Program-made: the position numbers and the translations under genes
Notes under the pieces: generated by a model
The model's database searches: none
The model's input: the letters and a program-made list of their open reading frames with translations, nothing else
What the model was told of the DNA's origin: nothing
Origin: JB111 sp049856175
GTDB taxonomy: Bacteria; Actinomycetota; Actinomycetes; Actinomycetales; Actinomycetaceae
Assembly: GCF_049856175.1 (NCBI RefSeq)
Contig: NZ_JBNDNA010000002.1
Location: 1-64,000 of the forward strand
Reading direction: 5' to 3'
Length of the DNA: 64,000 nucleotides
Shown: piece by piece, positions 34,662 through 43,096 of the stretch
Numbering within the stretch: position 1 is the stretch's first letter
Layout of the letters: each line of letters begins with the position of its first letter

Positions 34662-35732
34662 ATGCGGACCCTCCCAGCGCGCCGACTCCTCGGAGCCGCG
34701 ACCGTCACCACCCTTGCCGCGGCCGGGCTCACCGCCTGCGGAGGCGGCGACGAGGCGGCCGACGAGAACAGCATCGTCGTCAGCACGTTCCCGTTCAATG
34801 TCGAGCCGTTCACCGAGGCGGTGATCGACCCGTTCACCGAGGCCACCGGCATCGAGGTGGAGATCGACACCGGGTCCAACGCCGACCGCCTCTCCCAGCT
34901 CCAGCTCGACCAGGGCGACTCCGGCATCGACGTCATGCTCATCTCCGACACCTACGCCGCCATCGCGCAGGAGGACGAGCTCTTCCAGGAGGTCTCGGCG
35001 GACGACGTCCCGAACCTCGAGGCGATCGCGCCGTTCGCCGTCGAGGAGGGGTTCACCGGCCCGGCCTACAGCTACCAGCTCAACGGGATCATGTACGACA
35101 CCGACGCCCTGAGCGCCGACGAGGCCGCACAGTGGGAGATCTTCGCCGACGAGGCCAACAGTGGCCGGCTCGTCCTGCCGGACATCGCGGTCACGGCCGG
35201 GCAGCTCACGGTCTCCGGCGTCGGGGAGGTGTACGGCACGGGCCCCTACGACGTCGACACCGCCTTCACGACGATGGCCGAATGGACGCCGAACATCCTC
35301 CAGTACTACGGCTCGAGCACCGAGATGACGAACCTGCTCACGCAGGGGGAGATCGTCGCCGGGGCCGCCCTCAACGGGTTCGCCACCGACCTCGTCGCCG
35401 CCGGTGAGCCCGTGGCCTGGACGCCGCCCGCCGAGGGCCGCTACATGGCCACCAACCGGGCGATGATCCCCACCGGCGCGCCCAACCTCGACGGCGCTCA
35501 CCAGTTCATCGACTACCTGCTCTCCGCCGAGGCCCAGCAGGCGTCCGCGGAGCTCGTGGGGGACCTGCCGGTCAACCTCGACGTCGAGCTGCCGGAGGAG
35601 CTGACCGCCGTGGTCGGCGACATCGGCGACGACCCCGAGGCCGCCGGCTACGCGACGCTCGACCCGGCCGAGATCACGCCCAACCGGGGCGAGTGGGTCG
35701 AGCGGTTCGCGCGCGAGGTGGTCGGTGGCTGA
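34662..35732 (+). CDS. ABC transporter substrate-binding lipoprotein, PotD-like
   Basis: A 356-residue lipoprotein with signal peptide and lipobox LTAC near residues 22-25, followed by a Gly/Glu-rich linker. PotD-type binding fold: NSIVVSTFPFNVEPFTEAVI, VMLISDTYAAIAQEDELFQE, ATNRAMIPTGAPNLDGAHQF, and a conserved late EITPNRGEWVERFAR. The ligand is unknown. Its gene overlaps the deaminase start by eight bases, which ties the transported compound to that enzyme. Confidence 0.9.
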   Translation: MRTLPARRLLGAATVTTLAAAGLTACGGGDEAADENSIVVSTFPFNVEPFTEAVIDPFTEATGIEVEIDTGSNADRLSQLQLDQGDSGIDVMLISDTYAAIAQEDELFQEVSADDVPNLEAIAPFAVEEGFTGPAYSYQLNGIMYDTDALSADEAAQWEIFADEANSGRLVLPDIAVTAGQLTVSGVGEVYGTGPYDVDTAFTTMAEWTPNILQYYGSSTEMTNLLTQGEIVAGAALNGFATDLVAAGEPVAWTPPAEGRYMATNRAMIPTGAPNLDGAHQFIDYLLSAEAQQASAELVGDLPVNLDVELPEELTAVVGDIGDDPEAAGYATLDPAEITPNRGEWVERFAREVVGG

Positions 35733-36834
35733 CGTGACCGACGCTCACGACTTCCTGCGCAGGCTGCCGAAGGTCGATCTGCACTGCCACCTGCTCGGGA
35801 CGATCCGGCCGTCGACCTTCGCGGATCTTGCCCGGCGCGAAGGGTTGGACCTCCCGGACTCGCCGGAGCGGATCTTCGCCGACATCAACTCCCGTCCGCC
35901 GGACCCCTCGCTGTACCTGAACACGCGGATCCGCATGCCGCAGGGGCCGAGCGAGGACGAGCCGGAGACCTCGTACTCGCTGTTCCAGGCCTCCGACTGG
36001 GTGCGGCAGGCGCTGCGCGAGCCGGACGACCTCACCCGGATCGTCTACGAGGCGCTCGAGGACGCGCACACCCTCAGCGGGACCCGGCACGTCGAGTTCT
36101 CCATCGACATGCCGCCCCCGCAGATCGAGGCCCTCGGCCACGGGCCGATGGTCGAGGCCTACGCCGAGGGGATCCGCCTGGCCGAGCGTGACCTGGGGAT
36201 CACCGCCCGGATGCTCGCCGCGATCGACCGCTCCGGCACCGGCGAGGAGGCGCTGGAGTGGATCCGTACCGTCGTCGACCACCCGCACGAGTACCTCGTG
36301 GGCATCGGGCTGGACAACCTCGAGAACTCCGGGCCGCCGGAGCGGTTCGAGGCGGCCTACCGGCTCGCCGGTGAGGCCGGGCTGCGGCGCACCGCCCACA
36401 CCTCCGAGCACGTGCCGTCGGCGCGCAACGCCGTGACCTGCCTGGACGTGCTGGGCTGCGAGCGGCTCGACCACGGCTACTTTGTGCTCGAGGACGACGA
36501 CGTGGTGGCGCGCATGCGCGACGAGCAGATCGGGTTCACGGTGGTCTCCACGACCTCGCGTCGGTCGTGGCGTCCGTGGCGGCGGGCGTCGATCCGGGCG
36601 ATGATCGACGCCGGTCTCAACGTCTACCCGGCGTCGGACGACCCCGGGATGTTCCCGACGACGCTGCTGGACGAGTACCGGATCCTGCACGAGCAGGTCG
36701 GGGTGGGGCTCGAGCAGCTGGCCGACATGGCGCTCGCCGGCATCGAGGCCAGCTGGCTGCCCGAGGAGCAGAAGGACCTGCTGCGCACGGAGTGGCGGGC
36801 GACGGTGTCACCGTCGTCATCTCACGACGAGTGA
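35725..36834 (+). CDS. Adenosine deaminase-like hydrolase
   Basis: A 369-residue protein of the adenosine/AMP deaminase family. KVDLHCHLLGTI gives the HxH zinc pair. AHTSEHVP corresponds to HAGE, with the catalytic Glu kept and Ala-Gly replaced by Thr-Ser. ERLDHGYFVL holds the next conserved His, and YPASDDPGMF the zinc Asp. The GTG at 35725 overlaps the binding-protein stop by eight bases. Members deaminate adenosine, adenine, or related purines and aminodeoxyfutalosine. Here it belongs to an uptake operon, so it likely deaminates the imported compound. Confidence 0.88.
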   Translation: MADVTDAHDFLRRLPKVDLHCHLLGTIRPSTFADLARREGLDLPDSPERIFADINSRPPDPSLYLNTRIRMPQGPSEDEPETSYSLFQASDWVRQALREPDDLTRIVYEALEDAHTLSGTRHVEFSIDMPPPQIEALGHGPMVEAYAEGIRLAERDLGITARMLAAIDRSGTGEEALEWIRTVVDHPHEYLVGIGLDNLENSGPPERFEAAYRLAGEAGLRRTAHTSEHVPSARNAVTCLDVLGCERLDHGYFVLEDDDVVARMRDEQIGFTVVSTTSRRSWRPWRRASIRAMIDAGLNVYPASDDPGMFPTTLLDEYRILHEQVGVGLEQLADMALAGIEASWLPEEQKDLLRTEWRATVSPSSSHDE

Positions 36835-36870
36835 GCAGTTTTCTGCCTGGCGAGTGAGCAGGATTCTGTC
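36824..36870. repeat. 23-bp repeat pair (family C), locus 1
   Basis: Two units of GCGAGTGAGC-N-G-NN-TTCTG type: 36824-36847 (ACGACGAGTGAGCAGTTTTC and TGCC) and 36848-36870 (TGGCGAGTGAGCAGGATTCT and GTC). The stop of the deaminase gene lies inside the first unit. The same unit occurs three times at 47596-47664. The deaminase-phosphatase gap is otherwise empty. Confidence 0.55.
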
Positions 36871-36957
36871 ACTGCCAGCGTCGCGGTGGTGCTGCTGACC
36901 TGCGCCTACCGCCCCGCGCGTGACTCCCCGTGGACGACCTCCCGTGGCGTGGCGGGC

Positions 36958-37572
36958 GTGCGCAACCTCTACGTCGTCACCCACCCCGAGGCCACGCATC
37001 ACGTCGACCGCCTGGTCGGCGGCTGGTACGACTCCGAGCTGACGGAACGCGGCCTGGCGGCCTCGCGGGCGCTCGCGACCAGGGTTCGCGGGCTCGTCCC
37101 CGAGGGCGCGACGGCGGAGGTCATCAGCTCCGACCTGCGCCGCACCGCGCAGACGGCGCAGGTCATCGGTGCGGCTCTCGGCGTCGAGCCGGTCCTCACG
37201 GCCGACCTGCGCGAGCGCTCCTACGGGGAGGGCGAGGGGCGCCCGCAGGCATGGCTCGACGAGCGGTACGTGCCCGCGCCGGCGATGGGCGACCGGATGA
37301 CCCACGACCACGGGGTGGCCGGCGCCGAGCGCACGATCGACGTCGCCGGCCGCGTCTACCGGGCGATGGACCAGGTCACCGCCCGCGACTGCGAGCACCA
37401 GGTAATCGTCACCCACGGCGCGGCGCTCACCTACGTGATCGCCGCGTGGATCAAGATGCCGCTCGACGCCGCCGGGCACGTCGCGTTCCGGGCGACCAGC
37501 GGGGGACTCACCCACCTGCGCGAGCACCCCCGTTTCCGCAGCCGTGAGGTGGTCACGCTCAGCAGCGTCTGA
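36958..37572 (+). CDS. Histidine phosphatase family protein, RHG replaced by THP
   Basis: A 204-residue phosphoglycerate-mutase-like protein from the GTG at 36958 (start uncertain; GTG 36886 in frame). LYVVTHPEATHHVDRLVGGW is the N-terminal strand; the usual RHG is THP, with the phosphorylated His kept and the Arg lost. LRRTAQTAQVIG has the second Arg, ERSYGEGEG the acid region, and IVTHGAALTYVI the second conserved His. Phosphatase activity on small phosphoesters is expected, though the missing Arg is a change at a conserved site. GDSELT follows WY as in the family. Confidence 0.82.
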   Translation: MRNLYVVTHPEATHHVDRLVGGWYDSELTERGLAASRALATRVRGLVPEGATAEVISSDLRRTAQTAQVIGAALGVEPVLTADLRERSYGEGEGRPQAWLDERYVPAPAMGDRMTHDHGVAGAERTIDVAGRVYRAMDQVTARDCEHQVIVTHGAALTYVIAAWIKMPLDAAGHVAFRATSGGLTHLREHPRFRSREVVTLSSV

Positions 37573-37605
37573 GGTGGCCTGCGCCGGACTCGCGCGCTCC
37601 GGTTC

Positions 37606-38181
37606 TCAGCTCCCGACCGGCGCGGCCGGGATGCCGCCGTGGCCACCGACCACCTTCATCGTGAACACTGGTCCGAACCAGCGTTGCCGCGAGCTGTCGG
37701 TCGCGAGGTCCACCAGGCTCAGGGCGGCGGCGACGCCGTTGGCGATCAGGCGGCGGCCGGGTGAGCGGGGAGCGAGGCGCTCCAGCGCGACGGTGCTCGC
37801 GACGGCGGTCGAGCAGCGCAGTCCCGCACGCCTCCAGGATCCTTCGCCCAGCAGCGGCAGCGCGAACGGCTGGACGTGGACCAGGGCGAAGGTGAGGCGC
37901 GAGCGCATGGCCTTCATCGAGTAGCGCTCGCGGGTGGCCGGGAGCTGGAACGCGACGAGCCCACCGACGAGGTCGAAGGCGACGGCGCCGACGAGCGAGC
38001 CGCGCAGCCAGCCCGATCGTCGTGCGGTCCGAACGCCGACGGCGAGGGCCGAGGCGGTCGCCACGCCCAGTACTGCGGCCGACTCGCCGCGGCCCAGCGG
38101 GCCCACCAACGACGTCCACGCCGAGGCGGGGCGCGTCGTGTCGGCGGGGCGGGTCGAAGCGCGTCGTGCGGGCGAGAACAT
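37606..38181 (-). CDS. Small multi-helix membrane protein of unknown function
   Basis: A 191-residue protein with about four hydrophobic segments (SAAVLGVATASALAVGV, SLVGAVAFDLVGGLVAF, FALVHVQPFALPLLGEG and a later LIANGVAAALSLVDL). I do not recognise a family. The frame has no strong Shine-Dalgarno. It is convergent with the histidine phosphatase gene. A different frame overlapping its 5' half, with a hydrophobic start near 38440, may belong to a neighbouring or broken gene but cannot be resolved. Confidence 0.55.
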   Translation of the reverse strand: MFSPARRASTRPADTTRPASAWTSLVGPLGRGESAAVLGVATASALAVGVRTARRSGWLRGSLVGAVAFDLVGGLVAFQLPATRERYSMKAMRSRLTFALVHVQPFALPLLGEGSWRRAGLRCSTAVASTVALERLAPRSPGRRLIANGVAAALSLVDLATDSSRQRWFGPVFTMKVVGGHGGIPAAPVGS

Positions 38182-38473
38182 GGCTGCCTCTCAGGTCGGG
38201 ATGTCGTGGTCGGCTGTGCGGTGGGAGCGGCTGAGCCGTGCGGCCGTCGCGGACCGGATGCTCAGCGGTGCGGAGCGCGAGGTGCTCCGCCTCGGTCGAT
38301 TCGGCACGTCGTCGACCCCTGCTCACGAGGCCGTCGACGAGGAGCCCCAGGACGATGCCGAGCGTGACTGCGACGGCGGCGTCGAGCAAGCGATATTCGT
38401 CGGACCGGTGGCCGGCGAAGGTCCCGATGCCGAGGCGCACGCCCGTCCTCCGGCGACCAGCCGGTTACACGTT

Positions 38474-38552
38474 CTTCGAGACGATGGGTGGTGTCTCGAG
38501 ACGATGGACCCGGGGCATGTTCTCGAGACACCACCCATGCTCCCGACGCGAG
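38474..38552. repeat. Palindromic intergenic element B, copy 4
   Basis: CTTCGAGACGATGGGTGGTG and CTCGAGACGATGG on the left face GGCATGTTCTCGAGACACCA and CCCATGCTCCCGA on the right. It lies between pfkB-like and the membrane gene, both minus strand. The stretch 38182-38579 holds nothing else convincing. Confidence 0.65.
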
Positions 38553-38579
38553 CAGCGGGCAGGGGAGTGGGCCAGGCGG

Positions 38580-39635
38580 TCAGTCGCGGGTCAGCAACTG
38601 GTCGATCTCCTCGGCCGTCGGCGACGTCGCCGGGCCGCGGCGGGTGACCGCGATGCCGGCCGCGACGTTGGCCCGCCGCACCGCCTCCGCGAGCGGCACG
38701 CCGGCGGCGAGGTCCGCGCACAGCACGCCGGTGTGGGCGTCACCGGCACCGTTGGTGTCCACCGCCTCGACGTCGATGCCCGGCACGTGTACCGCAGCCT
38801 CGCCCGGCCGGGCGACCCAGCAGCCGCCCGCCCCGACGCGCACGAGTACCACCGCCTCGAGCTCCCGGCTCAGGGCGGCGGCGAGCTCGTCCGCACCGAC
38901 GCTCGCCACGTCAGTGCCCGCCGCACCGGCGCCCGCAGCGTCCTCGGGCACATCCGCAGGATTCCGCTCTCCCGCGCCGTCCCGCTCACGGAGCACCCGC
39001 CCCGCGAGGATGCCGGCCTCGCGCTCGTTGACCGACCACAGCGTCGCCGCGCCGCGCGCCGCCGCCAGCGCCTCGCCCGCCACCTCACCGATGACCGGCG
39101 AGGCGTCGACGACGACCTGCGCCGCCTCCGCCATTCTCGGCAGCGCCCGGGCAAGCATCGCGGCGTTGTCGGGGTGCAGGAGCGAGTAGCCGCTGACGTA
39201 GACGACGTCGCCCGGCCCCACCGGTACGCCGTCGAGTGCGTCCACCGCGACGTGTCCCTCCGCGCCGAGGGTGGAGACGAAGGTGCGCTCGGCGTCGTCG
39301 TCGACCATCGCCACGCAGAACCCTGAGTCCACCGACGGGTGCGCGTCCAGGAGCAGCTCGACCCCCTCGCCTGCGAGTGCGCGTCGCACCTGATCGCCGA
39401 ACGGGCCGGTGCCGTGACCGCCGGCGTAGAGCACGTCGGCGCCCTCGCGGCGGGCGGCGGCCATGACGTTGAAGCCGCCGCCGACGAGCATCGCGTGCTC
39501 CCGCGCGAACACGTCCTCGCCCGGGCGCGGCACGGCGCCGACCTGCATGACGACGTCGACGATCGCCTGCCCCGTGTGGATCACCCGGGCCGGACGGCCG
39601 GGCACCTCGGCTGCACCCCCGACGCGGGCCGTCAT
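38580..39635 (-). CDS. PfkB-family carbohydrate/nucleoside kinase
   Basis: A 351-residue ribokinase-like protein. GGGFNVMAAARREGADVLYAG is the N-terminal di-glycine region; VEAVDTNGAGDAHTGVLCADL carries the catalytic GAGD (Asp base). A variable loop rich in Ala and Gly lies near residues 215-240. ATGA overlaps the permease stop. The context (NCS1 permease, ADP-ribosylglycohydrolase, GntR) resembles yegTUVW of E. coli, whose YegV is a PfkB kinase. Substrate is probably a sugar or nucleoside. Confidence 0.9.
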   Translation of the reverse strand: MTARVGGAAEVPGRPARVIHTGQAIVDVVMQVGAVPRPGEDVFAREHAMLVGGGFNVMAAARREGADVLYAGGHGTGPFGDQVRRALAGEGVELLLDAHPSVDSGFCVAMVDDDAERTFVSTLGAEGHVAVDALDGVPVGPGDVVYVSGYSLLHPDNAAMLARALPRMAEAAQVVVDASPVIGEVAGEALAAARGAATLWSVNEREAGILAGRVLRERDGAGERNPADVPEDAAGAGAAGTDVASVGADELAAALSRELEAVVLVRVGAGGCWVARPGEAAVHVPGIDVEAVDTNGAGDAHTGVLCADLAAGVPLAEAVRRANVAAGIAVTRRGPATSPTAEEIDQLLTRD

Positions 39636-41122
39636 CGCGCGGCCACGGACGGGTCGCGGCGGCCGGCGCGGGCACCGCCGAGCGCGGCGTAGAGCCCGGC
39701 CGAGATGACGAACGTGGCGACCCACGCGAGACCGTTGGAGCCAATCCAGGTCTCGGCGAGCGCACCGGTGAACCACACCTCGTCGGAGCTGACCCGCGCG
39801 GTTGTGAAGAGGAAACCGACGACGATCGCCACCGCCCACGCGAGCGTCGAGCGCCACTCGAACCCTGCGCGATACCAGTAGCCCGAGGCGCGGGTGAGGT
39901 CCATGAGGGAGTCGGAGTGATAGGTGCGGCGCCCGATCATGTCGACGACGAACACGCCCACCCACGCCGTGATCGGCACCGCGAGCAGCGAGATGAACGT
40001 GATGAACGGGCCGTAGAAGCTCTCCGAGACGAGCATGAAGTAGATGGCGCCGATCGTGGTGACGACGACGTCGAGGATGACGGCGTTGACCCGCTTGATC
40101 CGGATGCCCAGGGTGAGCGTGGTGAGGCCCGCCGAGTAGACGGACAGGTGGTTCGACAGCAGCAGGCCGCCGAACGCGGTGACGAGGTAGGGGATCGCCA
40201 CCCAGGCCGGCAGGACCGAGCGGACCGCCGCCACCGGGTCGCCGGCGCTCGCGAGCCCGGAGTCGCCGGCGCCGAGGATCGCGCCGAGACCGATGATGAT
40301 GACCAGCGGTATGCCGGCCCCGGCGGACGCCGAGGCGATGAGCGACCCGGCCCGCACGCGGGGCGACTGGTAGCGGGCCATGTCCGCGCCGGCATTCGCC
40401 CAGCCGATGCCGGTGCCGGCCGCGATCGTGCCGACGCCGATGATCACGGCGGAGGCCGGCCCCGCCGGGGCCGACAGGACGAGGTCCCAGTCCACGGTGG
40501 TCACCAGGTAGGCGGCGACGAAGATGTTGAGCGCCCCGAAGATCCACGTGGCCCACTTCTGCACGGCGACGAGGAAGGCGTGGCCCATGCCGGACACCGC
40601 GACGGTGCAGACGACGAAGATCGCGATGCAGACCAGGGCGAGGACCGGGCTCTCCTTGGCGTCCGGGTTCGTGCCGAGCACCAGGGTGGACAGCGAGAGC
40701 AGCGCGAACGCACCGGTCGTGGTGTTGACGGTCTCCCAGCCGAGCCGCGAGGCCAGCGAGACGATCGTCGGGCCGATGTTGCCGCGCACGCCGAAGATCG
40801 CCCGGGACAGGGTGAGGCTCGGTGCGCCGCCGCGGCGGCCCGCGATCGAGATGACGCCGACGATCGCGAAAGAGCCGAACGCGCCGAGCACGGCGGCGAT
40901 CAGGGCCTGCCAGATGTTCATGCCCAGCGCCACGAGCGTGACGCCGAGCGGGATGCCGAGGATCGACAGGTTGGCGGCGAACCACACCCAGAACAGGTCG
41001 AGCGGGTTGCCCTGCTGCTCCTCGACCGGCACCGGCTCGATGCCGCGCTGCTCGTACTTCGACAGGATCACGTCCTGGGCCTGCTCGGCCGCGGTCGGTG
41101 AGGCGTCGTGGTTCGGGGACAT
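39632..41122 (-). CDS. NCS1-family nucleobase/nucleoside permease
   Basis: A 496-residue protein with about twelve hydrophobic helices. EQQGNPLDLFWVWFAANLS is the typical N-terminal helix. FGVRGNIGPTIVSLASRLGWETVNT is the substrate-region segment with a conserved Trp-Glu-Thr-Val-Asn; MARYQSPRVRAGSL follows. NCS1 symporters carry cytosine, uracil, allantoin, hydantoins or related compounds with Na or H. Its gene precedes the PfkB kinase, so it probably imports the substrate of that kinase. Confidence 0.9.
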   Translation of the reverse strand: MSPNHDASPTAAEQAQDVILSKYEQRGIEPVPVEEQQGNPLDLFWVWFAANLSILGIPLGVTLVALGMNIWQALIAAVLGAFGSFAIVGVISIAGRRGGAPSLTLSRAIFGVRGNIGPTIVSLASRLGWETVNTTTGAFALLSLSTLVLGTNPDAKESPVLALVCIAIFVVCTVAVSGMGHAFLVAVQKWATWIFGALNIFVAAYLVTTVDWDLVLSAPAGPASAVIIGVGTIAAGTGIGWANAGADMARYQSPRVRAGSLIASASAGAGIPLVIIIGLGAILGAGDSGLASAGDPVAAVRSVLPAWVAIPYLVTAFGGLLLSNHLSVYSAGLTTLTLGIRIKRVNAVILDVVVTTIGAIYFMLVSESFYGPFITFISLLAVPITAWVGVFVVDMIGRRTYHSDSLMDLTRASGYWYRAGFEWRSTLAWAVAIVVGFLFTTARVSSDEVWFTGALAETWIGSNGLAWVATFVISAGLYAALGGARAGRRDPSVAAR

Positions 41123-41248
41123 CGTGCACCCTTCGTTGGATGGTCCGGGGAAGGACGGGTGGGCGCCGGTACGCGCCGGCGGATCGTCGGTTCCGGGTTG
41201 TTCGGGTAGTTCGGAGTCGTTCGGGTTGGTCGGGCGGTGCCCGGTGCG

Positions 41249-42274
41249 TCAGGCGGGGTCCGGTGCCGCGGGGGCGTGCGACCGGCGCAGTGCGAGCAGC
41301 TCGTCCGTGACGCCGGCGAGGTCGAGGTCGGAGACGGACGAGACGGTGGCGACGTCGTCGGCGGGGAAGCCGGCGGGCCCGTGGGTGGCGCCGAGGATCG
41401 CGCCGGCCATCGCCGCCACGGTGTCCGTGTCGCCGCCGATGGTGGCGGCGAGGCAGAGGCCGCCGTAGGGGTCGTCGCGGAACCGGTTCGCGATGACCAG
41501 AGCGCTGACGACCGACTCCTGGGACTGCACCGACGTGCCGACCACGCCCACGAGGAAGTCCGCCAGGTCGGCGGTGCTCATGGCGTGGGTGGCACGCAGC
41601 GCCCACCCGGCGCGGTCGGGGATCGAGGCGCCCGCGACCCAGTGGCCCATCGCCTCCGCGCGGCGGGCCAGGTCGAGGCCGTAGATCAGCGCGTCGTCCG
41701 GTGCGGCGCCGTCGACCGCGGCGGAGACCGCCCCCGCGACGGCGGCCGCTCCGGACAGGCCGAGCCCCGTGTTGTGCGTGACGAAGCTGAGGTCGTGGAC
41801 GGCGCGGAGCAGGGCGTCGGGGTCCGCGGACGGCACCGCCACGGCCACCGGTGTCACCCGCATCGCCGCGCCGTTCGTCGTCCCGCCGGAGCCGGTCTCG
41901 GACGGGTCTCCGCCGTCGGCGATCGTCGTGATGGCCGCGGAGGTGGAGGGGCCGAGGAGGTCGAGCGAGCCCTTCGCGCGCATCCGTCCCTCCCAGGCCA
42001 TGAGCGCGTCGGCGAAGGCTCGGGCCGCCACCTGGCCGTCACCGTCGACGAGCAGCCGGGCGACGAGGAGGGCCTGCTCGGTGTCGTCCGTGACCGAGCC
42101 CGCCGGCATGCCCGGGGCGATCGGCTGGTCGGCCGGGCCGTCGACGAGGCCGGTGATCGGCCCCAGCTCGCGGGCGATCCGCTCGCGGGACATCGACTGC
42201 GTGGGCATGCCGAGCGCGTCGCCGAGCGCGAGGCCGGTGAGGGCGCCGAGAGCGCGGTCGTGCAGGGTGGTCAT
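41249..42274 (-). CDS. ADP-ribosylglycohydrolase family protein
   Basis: A 341-residue DraG/YegU-type hydrolase. GALTGLALGDALGMPTQSMS, SVTDDTEQALLVARLLV and TIGGDTDTVAAMAGAILGA hold the Mg-binding TDDT and GGDTDT residues. This family removes ADP-ribose from proteins or cleaves other N-glycosides. Sitting with a permease and a PfkB kinase, a role in cleaving a nucleoside-like N-glycoside is more likely than protein de-ADP-ribosylation. It overlaps the GntR gene by four bases. Confidence 0.9.
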   Translation of the reverse strand: MTTLHDRALGALTGLALGDALGMPTQSMSRERIARELGPITGLVDGPADQPIAPGMPAGSVTDDTEQALLVARLLVDGDGQVAARAFADALMAWEGRMRAKGSLDLLGPSTSAAITTIADGGDPSETGSGGTTNGAAMRVTPVAVAVPSADPDALLRAVHDLSFVTHNTGLGLSGAAAVAGAVSAAVDGAAPDDALIYGLDLARRAEAMGHWVAGASIPDRAGWALRATHAMSTADLADFLVGVVGTSVQSQESVVSALVIANRFRDDPYGGLCLAATIGGDTDTVAAMAGAILGATHGPAGFPADDVATVSSVSDLDLAGVTDELLALRRSHAPAAPDPA

Positions 42275-43053
42275 GCGGGGGTGTCTCCGAACGTGAGGTG
42301 GAGGCTGAAGTGCGCCGGGTCGAGGAAGGACTCGACGTGCTCGACGACGCTGCCGTCGGCCGAGTAGGACAGCCGCGTCGTGCGCAGCACGACGGTGCCG
42401 GGGGCGTGCTCGAGGTGCGCGGCGACGTCGCCGGACGTGGGCACGACCCGCGCGTCCTGCGTGCCGTGGTGCGCGACGAGGCCCGCGCTGCGGAGCGTGG
42501 CCGTGAGGGAGTCGTCGACGAGGCCGGTGGTCGGGAGGTCGCGCAGCGGGCCGGTGGCGGGCACGACGGCGCGCTCGTAGGAGATCGGGCGGCCGTCCAG
42601 GAGGCGTCGTCGGGCAAGGACGACGACGTCGCGGCCGGCGAGCTCGGGCGGCACGGCGTGTGCCGGGGCGGCTGTCGGGTGCGCGGGGCCGGGTGGGGGC
42701 GTGGCGCTGGCCGCGGGGACGAGCGTGATGCCGAGGATCTCGGTGGTGACGGCGGCGCCCGCGTCTGTCAGGGCGCGCGCCCAGCCGACGTCCGGATCCA
42801 GCGGGCTGCCGTCGAAGGTGACGAACGAGCCGAGCCCCGCGCGGGTGGCGATGAGGTCGCGGCGCTGCAGCTCGGCCAGGGCGCCGCGGACGGTGCCGCG
42901 CGAGACGCCGAACTCCGCGGCGATTCCTGACTCGCTGTCGAGGCGCTCGCCGGCACGCAGCGCGCCGGCGCTGATGCGCGCGGACAGGGCGGCGACGATG
43001 CGCTCGCGCTGCGTCATCGCAGCCGGGGGACCGGACATGCTGCACATGTTCAT
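42271..43053 (-). CDS. GntR-family (HutC subfamily) regulator
   Basis: Up to 260 residues. AEFGVSRGTVRGALAELQRR is the winged-helix; a UTRA-like effector domain follows (VVVLARRRLLDGRPISYERA, and VVEHVESFLDPAHFSLHL). Starts at M1 (43053), M6 (43038) and M13 (43017, MTQRERIVAALSARI) are all possible; the promoter elements upstream make M6 or M13 likelier. It should control the cluster below it and bind a substrate or product. Confidence 0.9.
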   Translation of the reverse strand: MNMCSMSGPPAAMTQRERIVAALSARISAGALRAGERLDSESGIAAEFGVSRGTVRGALAELQRRDLIATRAGLGSFVTFDGSPLDPDVGWARALTDAGAAVTTEILGITLVPAASATPPPGPAHPTAAPAHAVPPELAGRDVVVLARRRLLDGRPISYERAVVPATGPLRDLPTTGLVDDSLTATLRSAGLVAHHGTQDARVVPTSGDVAAHLEHAPGTVVLRTTRLSYSADGSVVEHVESFLDPAHFSLHLTFGDTPA

Positions 43054-43075
43054 ACCTGTTCACTTCGCCTGTCAA
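43047..43075 (-). promoter_or_regulatory. GntR promoter with repeated TGAAC half-sites
   Basis: On the minus strand TTGACA (43070-43075) is followed by GTGAACAGGTATGAACATG (43047-43065), with two direct TGAAC motifs and a TATGAA -10-like hexamer at a short 15-base spacing. Direct half-sites near the promoter suggest autoregulation. Confidence 0.35.
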
Positions 43076-43096
43076 GGCCGTGCCGCGACCGAACGC

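Noticed and set aside
37559..38440. Minus-strand frame with a hydrophobic start near 38440
   Set aside because: The start could be a membrane helix, but the remainder is Arg/Pro-rich and overlaps the better frame at 37606-38181; left unassigned.
38580..41606. 1008-codon minus-strand frame as one fused protein
   Set aside because: Only the last 351 residues show PfkB motifs. The upstream part overlaps the NCS1 permease in another frame and has no domain features.
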